Notes: generated from the sequence alone by a model not told the origin. A stretch of DNA of 64,000 nt from Roseateles depolymerans (GCF_003387155.1 NZ_QUMT01000003.1:248001-312000); one strand, 5' to 3'. Positions 26,801 through 36,148 are shown, counted from the stretch's first letter. A program made the numbers and translations.

Positions 26801-27478
26801 CGCCTGCGCGTGGATGACTGGCGCTATGGCAAGGCCCGTCGTGTGGACCAGGTCAGCCAGGGTCGCATCGGGTACGTGCACCTGCGCGCGATGGGTCCCG
26901 AGGACATCGCCGATTTCGCCCGCGAGTTCTACGCCCAGAGCGACCGCGACGGACTGATCATCGACGTGCGCCACAACAACGGCGGCAACATCGACAGCTT
27001 CATTCTCGAAAAACTCTCCCGCCGCGCCTGGGCCTTCTGGCAGCCTCGCTCGCCCGAGGGCGCCAAGCCCTATCCCAACATGCAGCAGACCTTCCGCGGG
27101 CATGTGGTGGTGCTGGCCAACGAGGAGACGTATTCGGACGGCGAGACCTTCACCGAAGGCTTCAAGCGTCTGGGGCTGGGGCCGGTCATCGGCATGACCA
27201 CGTCCGGCGCCGGTGTCTGGCTGTCCGACGGCAACTGGCTGGTGGACAAGGGCATGATGCGCGCGGCTGAGAACGGCCAGATCCTGATCGACGGCAGCTT
27301 CATCGTGGAAGGCAAGGGCGTGACGCCGGACCTGCGCGTGGACAACCCGCCGCGCGCCACTGCCAACGGCCAGGATGCGCAGCTCGACGCGGCCCTGGCA
27401 TGGCTGAACAAGCGCCTGCAGGAAGCACCGGTCGAGACGCCCAAGCCGGGGGCGTATCCGCGGCCGATCCAGCAGTGA
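23837..27478 (+). CDS. Tricorn-type S41 family peptidase, exported
   Basis: A 1213-residue serine protease combining beta-propeller domains and a C-terminal S41 peptidase, as in tricorn protease. A long polar N terminus precedes a signal-like segment (about residues 46-72, ending GSAWSAPAE). A GTG at codon 25 could be the real start. WD40/PD40-like repeats (SPDGRWLAF, SPDGERVVL, SPDGQWLYF) cover about residues 95-600. A Lys/Asp/Ser/Thr-rich linker lies at about 635-690, followed by a PDZ-like region (about 885-970). Catalytic features are the His in SLLHSSV, Ser1100 in EETYSDGE and the Glu in FIVEGKGVTPD. IDVRHNNGGN is the S41 substrate-binding loop. It probably degrades peptides in the periplasm. 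Confidence 0.93.
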   Translation: MRPTPAHPTPARPAPASSSSCSSCVDVSLSTKAATSRSAHGPAPRASLISLALAAACSGGLLVAAGSAWSAPAEPSALPASVSPRSAPSQPAVSPAEGFYRQPALQGDRLVFVSEGDLWTASAQGGVAQRLTTHLGSESAPALSPDGRWLAFVGQYDGGAGDVYGMPATGGVPRRLSWDTGPVRVWGITARNEVLYTGATERGEAGTQLHLVSLETGERRALPVGQAADGAVSDDGRWLYFTRNGLRGDNARQYRGGAIARLWVMDLTSQAEARPLVAEGNNDRRPMPYRDGQGRDRIAFLSDRDGTYNLWSVAADGSDLRQHTHHRGWDIRHASLSGRQVVYALGADLYRLDLEGAADSVKLSFLLNSDHDQMRRRWIAKPQDFLTHIALSPDGERVVLTSRGRLATQGVGPLRRAELAYPATLQDAGRCRDARFSADSRSVFSVCDFSGETEIWRLPANGTGQPEPITRGASAMRQQLLPSPDGRWLAHEDKEGRLFLTDLRAKEPAASTRQIDQDRTGDGVSQMRWSPDGQVLAYVRNTSNVYRAQLMLYSVAEQRVLQLSSDRYAAAAPAFSPDGQWLYFLSRRSFVVSANGAPWGDRNMGPQFDRGWKVYALALQPGLRFPFAAPTELQPAGADGKDTEDNKDKGKDAGKDSSKGSGAEPKPGVRSDSASDSAANTATNTAIKAGNAPKARPAVVLNGLAERLYEVPLAAGNFDDLRVDAKRLYLLEGKTLRQLPIGPQEQKAETVSEQVQSFDLSADGRKLMVVKAAGAGAAADILIVEAGPKLPTELDKSRVLWSDWQIQVDPRAEWRQMFADGWRMQRDYVYDKGMHGVDWRAMRSKYAPLVERVTERGELNEVMAQMVGEISLLHSSVRPGDVRQSSGEPGWAGLGALLVRDPLGWKIQRVYSGDPELPSEAGPLAAPGLNIPLGSVITAINGRDAAALPDPTEGLRGQAGKQVLLQLREPGGRSRSVVVTPVDQRREARLRVDDWRYGKARRVDQVSQGRIGYVHLRAMGPEDIADFAREFYAQSDRDGLIIDVRHNNGGNIDSFILEKLSRRAWAFWQPRSPEGAKPYPNMQQTFRGHVVVLANEETYSDGETFTEGFKRLGLGPVIGMTTSGAGVWLSDGNWLVDKGMMRAAENGQILIDGSFIVEGKGVTPDLRVDNPPRATANGQDAQLDAALAWLNKRLQEAPVETPKPGAYPRPIQQ

Positions 27479-27605
27479 CCCAGCTTGGGGCGCTCATCAG
27501 TGACGCGGTGACGCCCCATCTCGTGAGGGCTTGAAACAGTTGCTCGGACGGTGAGGCCCGATCGAGTGCCGTCCACCTCACGCTCCCATCGAAGCTCCCA
27601 ACCAC

Positions 27606-27630
27606 AGCGCCCTTCCAGGGCGCTTTTTTT
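27606..27630 (+). terminator. Rho-independent terminator after the tricorn-like protease
   Basis: The stem AGCGCCC / GGGCGCT with a five-base loop is followed by seven T residues. It lies within the 384-bp gap 27479-27862. The rest of that gap shows no gene. An A/G-rich CGGAGAAG ribosome-binding site sits at its right end, before the acyltransferase. Confidence 0.88.
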
Positions 27631-27862
27631 CGCCTGCACAAGGCAGCCAGGCGGGATCACGGACATTCAGGGGACATCCGCAGACACCCGTCCGGCATCC
27701 GCATTGCCCATTCGGCACGGCCGCACGCGGCTGGAAACACCCTTCACCGTTGGACGCAGTTGCTGACCTCCTCGCTGTCAGCCGCTCCCTAGCATCGCGC
27801 GTCGCGGCAGTCCTGCACAGCGCCCTTGCCGCGTTGGCGGACATCTTCGGAGAAGTACACCC

Positions 27863-28978
27863 ATGCGTCCCACCCAAGATCGCGAGATCGTTGGCCTGCA
27901 GGCCCTGCGAGCGTTTGCCGCAGTGGCCGTGGTCCTGCACCACGCCCTGCGAGCGTCCACCGTCAATGCACCCGCAGACCTGCCGCTGCTGCCGTCGCTG
28001 CTGCCCGCCTGGCTGATCGAGGCGGGGGCCGGTGGCGTGGATGTGTTCTTCATCCTCAGCGGCTTCCTGATGGTCTACATCTCGGGCAGCTATGTGCAGG
28101 GACGCCGCCCGGTGTCCCACTTCCTGCAGCAGCGCGTGCTGCGGGTCTGGCCGATGTATGCACTGGTGACGCTGTTCGCGCTCAAGCCCGCCCTGATGCA
28201 CTGGTGGGCCACGGGCGAGCGCGGTTTCAACCTGTCCGCCGAGCGGCTGGGAGGACTGCTGCTGCTGCCGTCCTTCAACGAGCGGCATCTGATCCAGCCT
28301 ATCGTCGGCGTGGGCTGGACCTTGAGCTACGAGGCCCTGTTTTATCTGTGCTTTGCCGCCGCCATCCTGCTGGCGCGGCAGCATCTCTTCCCGGCGCTGT
28401 GCGCCATCCTCGCGGCGGCTTTCGGCGTGGGCCTGCTGCTGCCGCAGTCCACTGTCTGGCACGGCTTCCTGGCGGACCCGATCACCCTGGAATTTCTCTT
28501 CGGCGCGGCCATCGCCAGCTTCGTGCCCTGGCGCGATCGCAGTCCCATGGGATCGGTGCTGCTGGTGATCGCAGGCCTGGCGCTGTTCGGGCTGTTTTCG
28601 GCGCTGGGGCTAATCCCCACCGGCTGGCGCTGCGTGAGCTTTGGCGTGGCGGCCGCCCTGCTGTTTGTCGGCGTGCTGCGGCTGGAAGGCCGGCTCACCT
28701 GGCCGCGCTGGGTGGTGATGCTGGGCAACGCTTCCTACTCGATCTACCTTGTGCACGTGCTGGTCATCTACCAGCTCATCCCCTACGCCGAGCGGGCAGT
28801 GCGCAAGTACCAGCTGGTGCTCAGCGCCGACCTGCTGGCGCTGATGCTCACCGCCGCCGGCGTCGGCGTGGGCCTGGCCTGCTACTTCCTGCTGGAAAAG
28901 CCCATCACCACCTGGCTGATGCGCAAGCCACGTGGGGGCGCACCGGCGGTCCTGCCGGTGTCGGTACGCCCCCGCTGA
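27863..28978 (+). CDS. Acyltransferase 3 family membrane protein (OafA/YrhL-like)
   Basis: A 371-residue polytopic protein of the acyltransferase-3 family, members of which O-acetylate or succinylate surface polysaccharides and other exported glycans. The start IVGLQALRAFAAVAVVLHHA has the catalytic-region His. GVDVFFILSGFLMVYI and the later VGWTLSYEALFYLCF are strong family signatures. About ten hydrophobic segments span the length, and the end, CYFLLEKPITTWL, matches the family C terminus. There is no fused SGNH domain. No glycan cluster is nearby, so the acceptor is unknown. Confidence 0.93.
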   Translation: MRPTQDREIVGLQALRAFAAVAVVLHHALRASTVNAPADLPLLPSLLPAWLIEAGAGGVDVFFILSGFLMVYISGSYVQGRRPVSHFLQQRVLRVWPMYALVTLFALKPALMHWWATGERGFNLSAERLGGLLLLPSFNERHLIQPIVGVGWTLSYEALFYLCFAAAILLARQHLFPALCAILAAAFGVGLLLPQSTVWHGFLADPITLEFLFGAAIASFVPWRDRSPMGSVLLVIAGLALFGLFSALGLIPTGWRCVSFGVAAALLFVGVLRLEGRLTWPRWVVMLGNASYSIYLVHVLVIYQLIPYAERAVRKYQLVLSADLLALMLTAAGVGVGLACYFLLEKPITTWLMRKPRGGAPAVLPVSVRPR

Positions 28979-28996
28979 AGTGCTGGGCGCGAGGCG

Positions 28997-30790
28997 TCAG
29001 ATCTGCGAATCCCACGGCTTGGACAGCCGCATCGCGCCGTTGATGATGCCCACCATCGAATAGGTCTGCGGGAAGTTGCCCCACAGCTCGCCAGTCACCG
29101 GATGGGTGTCCTCGGACAGCAGCCCCAGGTGATTGCGGGAGGCCAGCAGCGCTTCGAAGATCTCGCGCGCCTCGTCGGTCCGGCCGATGCGAGCCAGCGC
29201 GTCGATGCGCCAGAAGGCGCAGATGTTGAAGGCGGTCTCGGGACGGCCGAAGTCGTCCGGCGCTTCATACCGACGCATGTGCGGGCCGTCGCAGAGCGAG
29301 GCCTCCAGGGCATCCACGGTGCTGACGAAGCGTGGGTCCTTCGGATCGATGAAGCCGACCTCGGCCATCAGCAGCACGCTGGCGTCCAGGTCCTTGCCGC
29401 CGAAGCTCTCCACGAATGCCTTGCGATCGTCGCTCCAGGCGTTCTGCAGGATCTTGTTGCGGATGATCTCGGCCCGCTCGCGCCACAGGTGCGCGCGCCG
29501 CGGCTCGCCCAGCACGGTGGCGATCTTGGCCAGCCGGTCGCAGGCGGCCCAGTTCATCAGCACCGAAGAGGTGTGCACGCGGGAGCGGGTGCGCAGCTCC
29601 CACATGCCGGCATCGGGCTTGTCGTGGATGGCATAGGCCTGCTCGCCGATGCGCTCGAGCAGCGCGAATTCATTGAGGCCAGCGCGCTGGTGCAGGCGGT
29701 GGTCGAAGAAGGACTGGGCCGACCCCAGGACGATGTTGCCGTACACATCGTGCTGGAAGTGCTCGTAGGCCTGGTTGCCGGCGCGCACCGGACCATTGCC
29801 CCGGTAGCCGCGCAGATGATCGACCGTCTGCTCGGTCAGGCGATGCTCCAGGCCAATGCCGTAGAGCGGCTGCACATGGCCATCGCGCGACTGCGCCACC
29901 ACATTGCGCAGCCAGCGCAGGTAGTCCTCCATCGTGCCGGTCTCGGACAGGCTGTTGAGGGCCCGCACCACGAAGAACGCGTCCCGCAGCCAGCAGTAGC
30001 GGTAGTCCCAGTTGCGCTGGGTGCCCGGGGCTTCCGGCACGCTGGTGGTCATGGCCGCCACGATGGCGCCGGTCTCCTCATAGAGACACATCTTCAGCGT
30101 GATGGCCGCGCGGATCACCGCGTCCTGCCATTCCAGCGGAATGGCCAGGCGGCGCGTCCAGTCCCGCCAGTAGTTGATGGTTTGCTCCTCCAGCATGCGG
30201 GCGGCGTCTTCCACGCCGCGGTCCAGCGTCTCGTCCGGGCCGAAGATGAAGCTCATCGGCTGGTCCAGCGAGAAGGAGGTCTCGTCCAGGATGTAGGTGA
30301 GCGGTGCGTTGGAGGTGAGCCGCACGACGAATCGCGGCCCGACGAAGCGGATGTGGTTGCTGCCGCGGGTGCGCACCGGGCGCGACTTGCCCCAGTCCAC
30401 CACCGGACGCAGCACCACCCGGATCTGGGGTCGGCCCTCCAGCGGACGGATGCGCCGCACCAGCATCATCGGCCGGAAGGGCCGGTCGTGCAGGAAGAAC
30501 CGCGGCATGAAATCGGTGACTTCGATCGCATTGCCATGGGTGTCGTAGAGGCGGGTGCGGAGCACCGCGGTGCCATGGTCGTAGGACTGCTCGCTGTGCG
30601 AGAAATCCTGCAGCACCACCTGGAAGGTGCCGTCCGGCCCCACGCCCTCCGGCGAATCGATGAGCGCATGGAACATCGGGTCGCCATCAAAGCGCGGCGC
30701 GCAGGCCCAGACCACCCGGGCCTGGTCGTCGATCAGGGCGCTGACCGCGCAATTGCCCACCAGTCCCAGCTTCAGCGATGCCACATCCAT
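28997..30790 (-). CDS. Glycoside hydrolase family 15 protein (glucoamylase/trehalase type)
   Basis: A 597-residue cytoplasmic GH15 enzyme, predicted to release glucose from alpha-glucosides. Bacterial members of this form include trehalases. The N-terminal beta-sandwich domain (to about residue 220) begins LKLGLVGNCAVSALIDDQARVVW. The (alpha/alpha)6 barrel holds TTSVPEAPGTQRNWDYRYCWLRD (shown by NWDYRYCWLRD), the acid region DAGMWELR and the C-terminal LWGNFPQTYSMVG containing the base region. No signal peptide is seen. No trehalose or glycogen gene is adjacent, so the substrate is open. Confidence 0.93.
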   Translation of the reverse strand: MDVASLKLGLVGNCAVSALIDDQARVVWACAPRFDGDPMFHALIDSPEGVGPDGTFQVVLQDFSHSEQSYDHGTAVLRTRLYDTHGNAIEVTDFMPRFFLHDRPFRPMMLVRRIRPLEGRPQIRVVLRPVVDWGKSRPVRTRGSNHIRFVGPRFVVRLTSNAPLTYILDETSFSLDQPMSFIFGPDETLDRGVEDAARMLEEQTINYWRDWTRRLAIPLEWQDAVIRAAITLKMCLYEETGAIVAAMTTSVPEAPGTQRNWDYRYCWLRDAFFVVRALNSLSETGTMEDYLRWLRNVVAQSRDGHVQPLYGIGLEHRLTEQTVDHLRGYRGNGPVRAGNQAYEHFQHDVYGNIVLGSAQSFFDHRLHQRAGLNEFALLERIGEQAYAIHDKPDAGMWELRTRSRVHTSSVLMNWAACDRLAKIATVLGEPRRAHLWRERAEIIRNKILQNAWSDDRKAFVESFGGKDLDASVLLMAEVGFIDPKDPRFVSTVDALEASLCDGPHMRRYEAPDDFGRPETAFNICAFWRIDALARIGRTDEAREIFEALLASRNHLGLLSEDTHPVTGELWGNFPQTYSMVGIINGAMRLSKPWDSQI

Positions 30791-31030
30791 AACCGTATTC
30801 CCTTTCCGTAGAGCCGACAGACGGCAGGAAACGTGCCTTGGGCGCCTGTCAGCGGTGGAGGTCAGGTGTAGCGCGATGTCCGGTGAGCATCAACCGGCGG
30901 TCGGGATGTCGCAGTGGAATGTGGGGTTGGAGGCAGGCGAGCCGGTCGCCTGCGGTATGGTGGGAGTGGGCTGGTGGACCGCGGCCGGCATCGGGCCAGC
31001 GCTGGACCCCATTCCGGGCTCAGTGGCGAT

Positions 31031-32287
31031 TCAGCTCAGCGTGACGCGAGCAAACTTGCGCCTGCCCACCTGCACCACCATTTGTCCGGCAGCGACCTTC
31101 AAACCGCGGTCAGAGACGGTGTCGCCATCGATCTTCACGCCGCCTTGCTCGATCATCCGGTTGGCCTCGGAGGTGGAGGGCACCAGGCCCGCCGCCTTGA
31201 GCAGCGCGCCGATGCCCATGGGGGCGCCGCTGAGCGCGACCTCAGGAATGTCGTCCGGAATGCCGCCCTTAGCGCGGTTGTTGAAGTCGGCCTCGGCCTC
31301 ATCCGCCGCCTGCGCGCTGTGGAAGCGCGCCGTGATTTCCTTGGCCAGCAGCACCTTCACTTCCTTGGGATTGCGGCCGGCTTCGATGTCGCGCTTGAGC
31401 GCGGCGATCTCGTCCAGGCTGCGGAAGCTCAGCAGGTCATACCACTTCCACATCTGCACATCGCTGATGGACAGAATCTTGGCAAACATGCTGTTGGCCG
31501 GCTCGGTGATGCCCACATAGTTGTTCTTGGACTTGGACATCTTGTCCACACCGTCCAGCCCTTCCAGCAGCGGCATGGTCAGGATGCACTGCGGCTCCTG
31601 GCCGTATTCGGCCTGCAGGTGGCGGCCCATCAGCAGGTTGAATTTCTGGTCGGTGCCGCCGAGCTCCAGGTCGGACTTCAGCGCCACCGAATCGTAGCCC
31701 TGCATCAGCGGGTAGAGGAACTCATGCACCGAGATCGGGGTGCCGGCGGCAAAGCGCTTGGTGAAGTCGTCCCGCTCCATCATGCGCGCCACGGTGTACT
31801 TGGCGGCCAGCTGGATCATGCCGCGCGCGCCCAGCGGGTCGCTCCATTCGCTGTTGTAGCGGATCTCGGTGCGGGCCGGGTCCAGCACCAGGCTGGCCTG
31901 CTTGTAATAGGTCTCGGCGTTGTGCTTGATCTGCTCGGGCGTGAGCGGCGGACGGGTGGCGTTGCGGCCGGAGGGGTCGCCGATCATCGAGGTGAAGTCC
32001 CCGATCAGGAAGATCACCTGATGCCCCAGGTCCTGCAGTTGGCGCATCTTGTTGAGCACCACGGTGTGGCCGATGTGGATGTCAGGCGCGGTCGGGTCCA
32101 GGCCCAGCTTGATGCGCAGCGGCACCCCGGTGGCCTCCGACCGGGCGAGCTTCTTCACCCAATCGGCTTCGGGCAGCAGTTCCTCGCAGCCGCGCAGCGA
32201 TTGCGCCAGCGCATGCTTCACCCGGTCGGTGATCGGAAATTCCGGTTTGCTGGAAGGACTGTCAGACTGGGTTCGGGCTTCGGACAT
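31031..32287 (-). CDS. tyrS: Tyrosine--tRNA ligase
   Basis: This enzyme charges tRNA-Tyr. Class I motifs are clear: HIGH in [15 protein letters not shown] and KMSKS in [16 protein letters not shown]. The tyrosine-binding [10 protein letters not shown] and the adjacent GGTDQKFN are present, and a C-terminal S4-like RNA-binding domain covers about residues 355-418 ([15 protein letters not shown]). Its 418 residues fit the TyrZ-like long group common in beta-proteobacteria. It is divergent from the M23 peptidase gene, as in related genomes. Confidence 0.98.
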   Translation of the reverse strand: MSEARTQSDSPSSKPEFPITDRVKHALAQSLRGCEELLPEADWVKKLARSEATGVPLRIKLGLDPTAPDIHIGHTVVLNKMRQLQDLGHQVIFLIGDFTSMIGDPSGRNATRPPLTPEQIKHNAETYYKQASLVLDPARTEIRYNSEWSDPLGARGMIQLAAKYTVARMMERDDFTKRFAAGTPISVHEFLYPLMQGYDSVALKSDLELGGTDQKFNLLMGRHLQAEYGQEPQCILTMPLLEGLDGVDKMSKSKNNYVGITEPANSMFAKILSISDVQMWKWYDLLSFRSLDEIAALKRDIEAGRNPKEVKVLLAKEITARFHSAQAADEAEADFNNRAKGGIPDDIPEVALSGAPMGIGALLKAAGLVPSTSEANRMIEQGGVKIDGDTVSDRGLKVAAGQMVVQVGRRKFARVTLS

Positions 32288-32623
32288 AGTGCTGCATCAC
32301 CCGCACGGGGCTTACATAAAGTCTTGATTTAGCGGGTTTTCTAGCATGCCGCGGGACACCCCGCCGCTATACTTGCCGCAGTTTTGCAGGGTGTGATCGG
32401 TAGCAATTACCGCCCGCATGCCCCGCGAAAGTGCCGATAAAGGCTGCCTTTCAAGGCCCCTCAGCGGGGTCCCTGGAAGGGATGCTGATTCTAGGTCACA
32501 GAACTTGGTGGTCGGCCGGCTCTTCGCTGTATCGACCGCGCGCGTCCGTCGCTGGCGTCCTTCGCTGGCCTGGGTGTGACCGCGGATTCCGTCACCCACC
32601 GTCTCCAGGATGTCTCGCGCGTG
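32288..32623. other. Divergent intergenic region between tyrS and the M23 peptidase
   Basis: About 336 bp with no supportable gene. A TATACT hexamer (32370-32375) on the plus strand is a candidate -10 for the peptidase gene, without a good -35. A GC-rich imperfect hairpin (about 32448-32480, core CCCCTCAGCGGGG) is present but lacks a T-run. The rest shows nothing recognisable. Confidence 0.4.
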
Positions 32624-34009
32624 ATGAATTGGTCTGAGGAATGGAAGCGCGTGCAGCGCTCGCTGGCTCGCGTAGAGGGTTTTGCCGCGCGTCATCCGCG
32701 TGCCCTGACCGGAACGGTGGTGGGGGTGCTCGGTGGCTTTGCGGTCACCGCCTTCGGTATCGCCCCGCTGGCTCCGGATGCTGCCGACCTGCACCAGCAT
32801 GAGATCACCGAGGCCATCGTCCCGCAGTCGCTGGACGCGCAACTGGCCGAGCTGGCAGCGTTCGACCCGGGCCTGTCCCGCTCCGACCTCACCCGCGCTT
32901 CCGACACCGCCGACACCCTGCTCAAGCGCATGGGCGCCTTCGACCCGGCCGCCGCGCTCTTCCTGCGCAACGACCCCAATGCCAAGCGCCTGCTGCAAGG
33001 TCGCGTGGGCAAGCGGGTGCAGGTGGTGGCCACGGCCAGCGGCCAGGTGCAAAGCATCATTGCCCGCTTCCCGGCTGAGAAGGCCGAGCAACAAGACCGC
33101 TTCTTCACCCGCCTGAGCATCGTGCGCGAAGGCGATCATTTCGTCTCCAAGTGGGAAACCGCCCCGCTGGAGAGCCAGATCCGTCTGGGCAGCGGCACCA
33201 TCCGCAGCTCGCTGTTCGCCGCCACCGACGAAGCCAACATTCCGGACGCCATTGCGTCCCAGCTGGCGGACATGTTCTCCGGCGACATCGACTTCCACCG
33301 CGAACTCCGCAAGGGCGACCGGTTTTCGCTGGTCTATGAAGTCCTGACCGCCGACGGCGAACCGATCAACTGGGACGGCCGTGCCGGCCGCCTGCTGGCC
33401 TCGGAATTCGTCAACAACGGCAAGAGCTACCAGTCGGTGTGGTTCAAGGACAGCGCCAGCGGCAAGGGCAGCTATTACGGCTTCGACGGCGAAAGCAAGC
33501 GCAAGTCCTTCCTGGCCAGCCCGATGGAATTCTCCCGCGTGACCTCCGGGTTCGCGATGCGCTTCCACCCGATTCTCAAGACCTGGCGTCAGCATCAGGG
33601 CATCGACTATGGCGCGCCCACCGGTACGGCGGTGCGCACCGTGGGCGATGGCACGGTGGCCTTTGCCGGCTGGCAGAACGGCTTTGGCAACGTCATCCAG
33701 ATCAAGCACAACGGCGACCGGATGACCGTCTATGGCCATCTCAGCCGGATCGACGTCAAGCGTGGCGAACGCGTGGAACAGGGGCAGAAGATCGGCGCTG
33801 TCGGTGCGACCGGCTGGGCGACGGGCCCCCACCTGCACTTTGAATTCCGAGTGAATGGTCAGCAGCAGGATCCGCGTGTGATTGCCAAGGCCGCTGAATC
33901 CGTGCCGCTGCCGGCCTCGGCCCGTGCAGCATTCCAGTCGCAACTGGCCGCTGCCAAGACGCAGCTGCAGGCCGCTGCCACGCTGGGTGACGGCGTGGTG
34001 GGTGAGTAA
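32624..34009 (+). CDS. M23 family metallopeptidase (MepM/YebA-like murein endopeptidase)
   Basis: A zinc endopeptidase that probably cuts peptidoglycan cross-links to allow wall growth. The start at 32624 gives MNWSEEWKRVQRSLARVEG. A membrane anchor or uncleaved signal follows at about residues 27-50. The OapA/LysM-like and degenerate N-terminal domains precede the LytM domain. Zinc and catalytic motifs are HQGIDYGAPTGTAV, TVYGHLSRIDV and GPHLHFEFRVNG. A 461-residue length fits. The LytM domain looks fully intact, so it is likely active rather than a NlpD-type activator. Confidence 0.94.
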   Translation: MNWSEEWKRVQRSLARVEGFAARHPRALTGTVVGVLGGFAVTAFGIAPLAPDAADLHQHEITEAIVPQSLDAQLAELAAFDPGLSRSDLTRASDTADTLLKRMGAFDPAAALFLRNDPNAKRLLQGRVGKRVQVVATASGQVQSIIARFPAEKAEQQDRFFTRLSIVREGDHFVSKWETAPLESQIRLGSGTIRSSLFAATDEANIPDAIASQLADMFSGDIDFHRELRKGDRFSLVYEVLTADGEPINWDGRAGRLLASEFVNNGKSYQSVWFKDSASGKGSYYGFDGESKRKSFLASPMEFSRVTSGFAMRFHPILKTWRQHQGIDYGAPTGTAVRTVGDGTVAFAGWQNGFGNVIQIKHNGDRMTVYGHLSRIDVKRGERVEQGQKIGAVGATGWATGPHLHFEFRVNGQQQDPRVIAKAAESVPLPASARAAFQSQLAAAKTQLQAAATLGDGVVGE

Positions 34010-34255
34010 GCCAAGGTCTGAATCGCCGATGGGCGGCTGAGTGGCGCGGTGGGTGCAAGCATTCGCTGAGCTATTGGGCTATCGGTCCGGCCCGAGCTTC
34101 AGGTGCTAGCAGCGCCAGCCCCCCTGGCGCTGGCGGGACGACGACACTTCTGCGGTGCGGCGGTTGCCGGACGCCACCCATCAGCTGGGCGTGACCGGTT
34201 TGTCGGTCGGTCTGTCGGTCTGTCCGTCTGTCGATGACTCAAGAGAATTTTCGCC

Positions 34256-35374
34256 ATGACGCATGAGCTCTTCATCGGCCTGATGTCCGGCACCTCGCTG
34301 GACGGTGTGGACGCTGTGCTGCTGCAGGCCGAAAGCGATGGGCGCGTCCAGGCGCTGGCGCATCACCACCACCCCTTCCATGCAGTGCTTCGCACCGAGC
34401 TGCTCGCCCTGAATGCAGCCGGCGACAACGAACTCCAACGCGCCGCCCTGGCCGCCAATGCAGTGTCTCGCGCTTACGCCGAGGCGGTGCAGCAGGTGCT
34501 GCTGGCGCAAAGCCTGCCGCCCCGGCAGATCCGCGCACTGGGCGCCCATGGTCAAACGGTGCGTCACCGCCCCGGCGAATTCGACGGGACCGGCTTCACG
34601 CTGCAACTCCTCAATGCACCGCTGCTGGCGGAGCTGACCGGCATCAGCGTGGTCCATGATTTCCGCAGCCGTGATCTGGCGGCTGGGGGCCAGGGCGCAC
34701 CGCTGGTGCCTGCTTTCCATCGCGCGGTTTTCGGGCGGGATGATGCCGATGTCGCCGTGCTCAACATTGGCGGCATCAGCAATGTCAGCCTGCTATGGGC
34801 GCTTGGGGAGAGCGGCGGTTTTGACTGCGGTCCGGGCAACTGCCTGATGGACGGCTGGATTCAGCGGCACCAGGGCGCCGACTACGACGCCGACGGCGCA
34901 TGGGCCGCCCAAGGCCAGGTGCTGCCGGGCCTGCTGCAAGACCTGCTGGCCGAGCCTTTCTTTCACCGCCCGCCCCCACGCAGCACCGGTCGGGACCTGT
35001 TCCATCTGCAATGGCTGGATCAGCGGCTCGCCACCCATCCCGGCGCGCGACCGGTGGACGTGCAGGCCACCCTGCTGGAGCTGAGCGCACGCTGCGTCGC
35101 CGACAGCCTGAGTCGTTTTGCGCCGGGGCACTGGCAAGCGCTGAGGGTGTGTGGCGGCGGCGCCTTCAACGGGCGGCTGATGCAGCGTCTGCAATCGCTG
35201 CTTCCGACCGTGCAGGTGACCAGCACCGCGCAGGCCGGCCTGCCGCCGATGCAGGTGGAAGGGGCCGCCTTCGCCTGGCTGGCGATGCGGTGGGTGCGGC
35301 ACCTCAGTGGCAATCTGCCAGCGGTCACCGGGGCCAGCGGACCGAGGGTGCTGGGAAGTTATACGCCAGCTTGA
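34256..35374 (+). CDS. anmK: Anhydro-N-acetylmuramic acid kinase
   Basis: This enzyme phosphorylates and opens 1,6-anhydro-MurNAc to MurNAc-6-P in peptidoglycan recycling, which fits the adjacent murein endopeptidase. Signatures are FIGLMSGTSLDGVDAVLLQ (phosphate-binding loop), IRALGAHGQTVRH, VAVLNIGGISNVSLL, FDCGPGNCLMD and CGGGAFNGRLM. It is 372 residues. A 4/8-bp TGTCGGTC-type repeat lies just upstream (34201-34232), next to a weak AAGAGAAT ribosome-binding region. Confidence 0.97.
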   Translation: MTHELFIGLMSGTSLDGVDAVLLQAESDGRVQALAHHHHPFHAVLRTELLALNAAGDNELQRAALAANAVSRAYAEAVQQVLLAQSLPPRQIRALGAHGQTVRHRPGEFDGTGFTLQLLNAPLLAELTGISVVHDFRSRDLAAGGQGAPLVPAFHRAVFGRDDADVAVLNIGGISNVSLLWALGESGGFDCGPGNCLMDGWIQRHQGADYDADGAWAAQGQVLPGLLQDLLAEPFFHRPPPRSTGRDLFHLQWLDQRLATHPGARPVDVQATLLELSARCVADSLSRFAPGHWQALRVCGGGAFNGRLMQRLQSLLPTVQVTSTAQAGLPPMQVEGAAFAWLAMRWVRHLSGNLPAVTGASGPRVLGSYTPA

Positions 35375-35423
35375 GCCAGCCCCGCGTGTCGCGGCCTGTG
35401 ATCTTGCGGACCCAGAAACAACA

Positions 35424-35443
35424 AAACCGCCAACAGGCGGTTT
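35424..35443 (-). terminator. Hairpin between convergent anmK and erpA
   Basis: A perfect 8-bp stem, AAACCGCC / GGCGGTTT, with a four-base loop. The minus-strand side is followed by U-rich sequence, so it most likely terminates erpA, though it could act for anmK too. Confidence 0.65.
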
Positions 35444-35519
35444 CATGCGTCCGCCCCGATGGCGGCATTCCTGACAGAACGTCCGGTGCGGACGAGCCGT
35501 CAGGCAGCAGCGGATGTCG

Positions 35520-35900
35520 TCAGACCGAGAAGCTCGAGCCGCAACCGCAGGTGGTCGTGGCGTTCGGGTTCTTGATGACGAACTGAGCGCCCTGCAGGTC
35601 TTCCTTGTAGTCGATCTCGGCGCCCATCAGGTATTGCAGGCTCATGGCGTCGATCAGCAGGGTGACGTCGTTCTTGTTCATCCGCGTGTCGTCGTCATTC
35701 ACGGCTTCGTCGAAGGTGAAACCGTACTGGAAGCCGGAGCAGCCACCGCCTTGCACAAACACGCGCAGCTTCAGGTCAGGGTTGCCTTCTTCCAGCACCA
35801 GCTCACGCACCTTCTCGGCCGCGGCGTCGGTGAAGACCAGCGGTGCGGGCATGCCGTCGGCGGTCAGATCGGCGGAGGTTTCGAGAACTGCAGTGCTCAT
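35520..35900 (-). CDS. erpA: Iron-sulfur cluster insertion protein ErpA
   Basis: An A-type carrier that passes Fe-S clusters to apoproteins. The three conserved cysteines are present in [13 protein letters not shown] and the C-terminal [11 protein letters not shown]. It is 126 residues, normal for the family, with the fold-typical [17 protein letters not shown]. It stands downstream of rplM-rpsI on the same strand, separated by the rpsI terminator. Confidence 0.97.
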   Translation of the reverse strand: MSTAVLETSADLTADGMPAPLVFTDAAAEKVRELVLEEGNPDLKLRVFVQGGGCSGFQYGFTFDEAVNDDDTRMNKNDVTLLIDAMSLQYLMGAEIDYKEDLQGAQFVIKNPNATTTCGCGSSFSV

Positions 35901-36074
35901 GCTGGATCCTGAATGGAGATGTCCGGTGAATGGGGAGCATTATGACAAAGCAGGCGGCCAGGTGCCGTTGCGTGACGCCAAAGCCCTTCTCGCAATGCGG
36001 CAGGCGGCACGGTCTGGGGGCCGGTGCGGATTGGCACACCGCCTGTATGCCACATGGGGCCGACCCGCCAAAAA

Positions 36075-36100
36075 CAAAGGCCGCTGAAAAGCGGCCTTTG
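36075..36100 (-). terminator. Rho-independent terminator of rplM-rpsI
   Basis: A perfect 10-bp stem, CAAAGGCCGC / GCGGCCTTTG, has a six-base loop and a U-run on the minus strand. It lies about 50 bp after the rpsI stop. Confidence 0.9.
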
Positions 36101-36148
36101 CTTGGGGTTGGAACGCCAAGCGTAAGCCAGACGTTCCAGGAAGTTCGA

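Noticed and set aside
23918-27103. 1061-codon minus-strand open frame opposite the tricorn-like protease
   Set aside because: The plus-strand frame has full S41 and propeller motifs. The antisense translation shows no motif and typical shadow composition.
32312-33943. 543-codon minus-strand open frame opposite the M23 peptidase
   Set aside because: The LytM zinc motifs on the plus strand are intact, and the antisense product has no recognisable feature.
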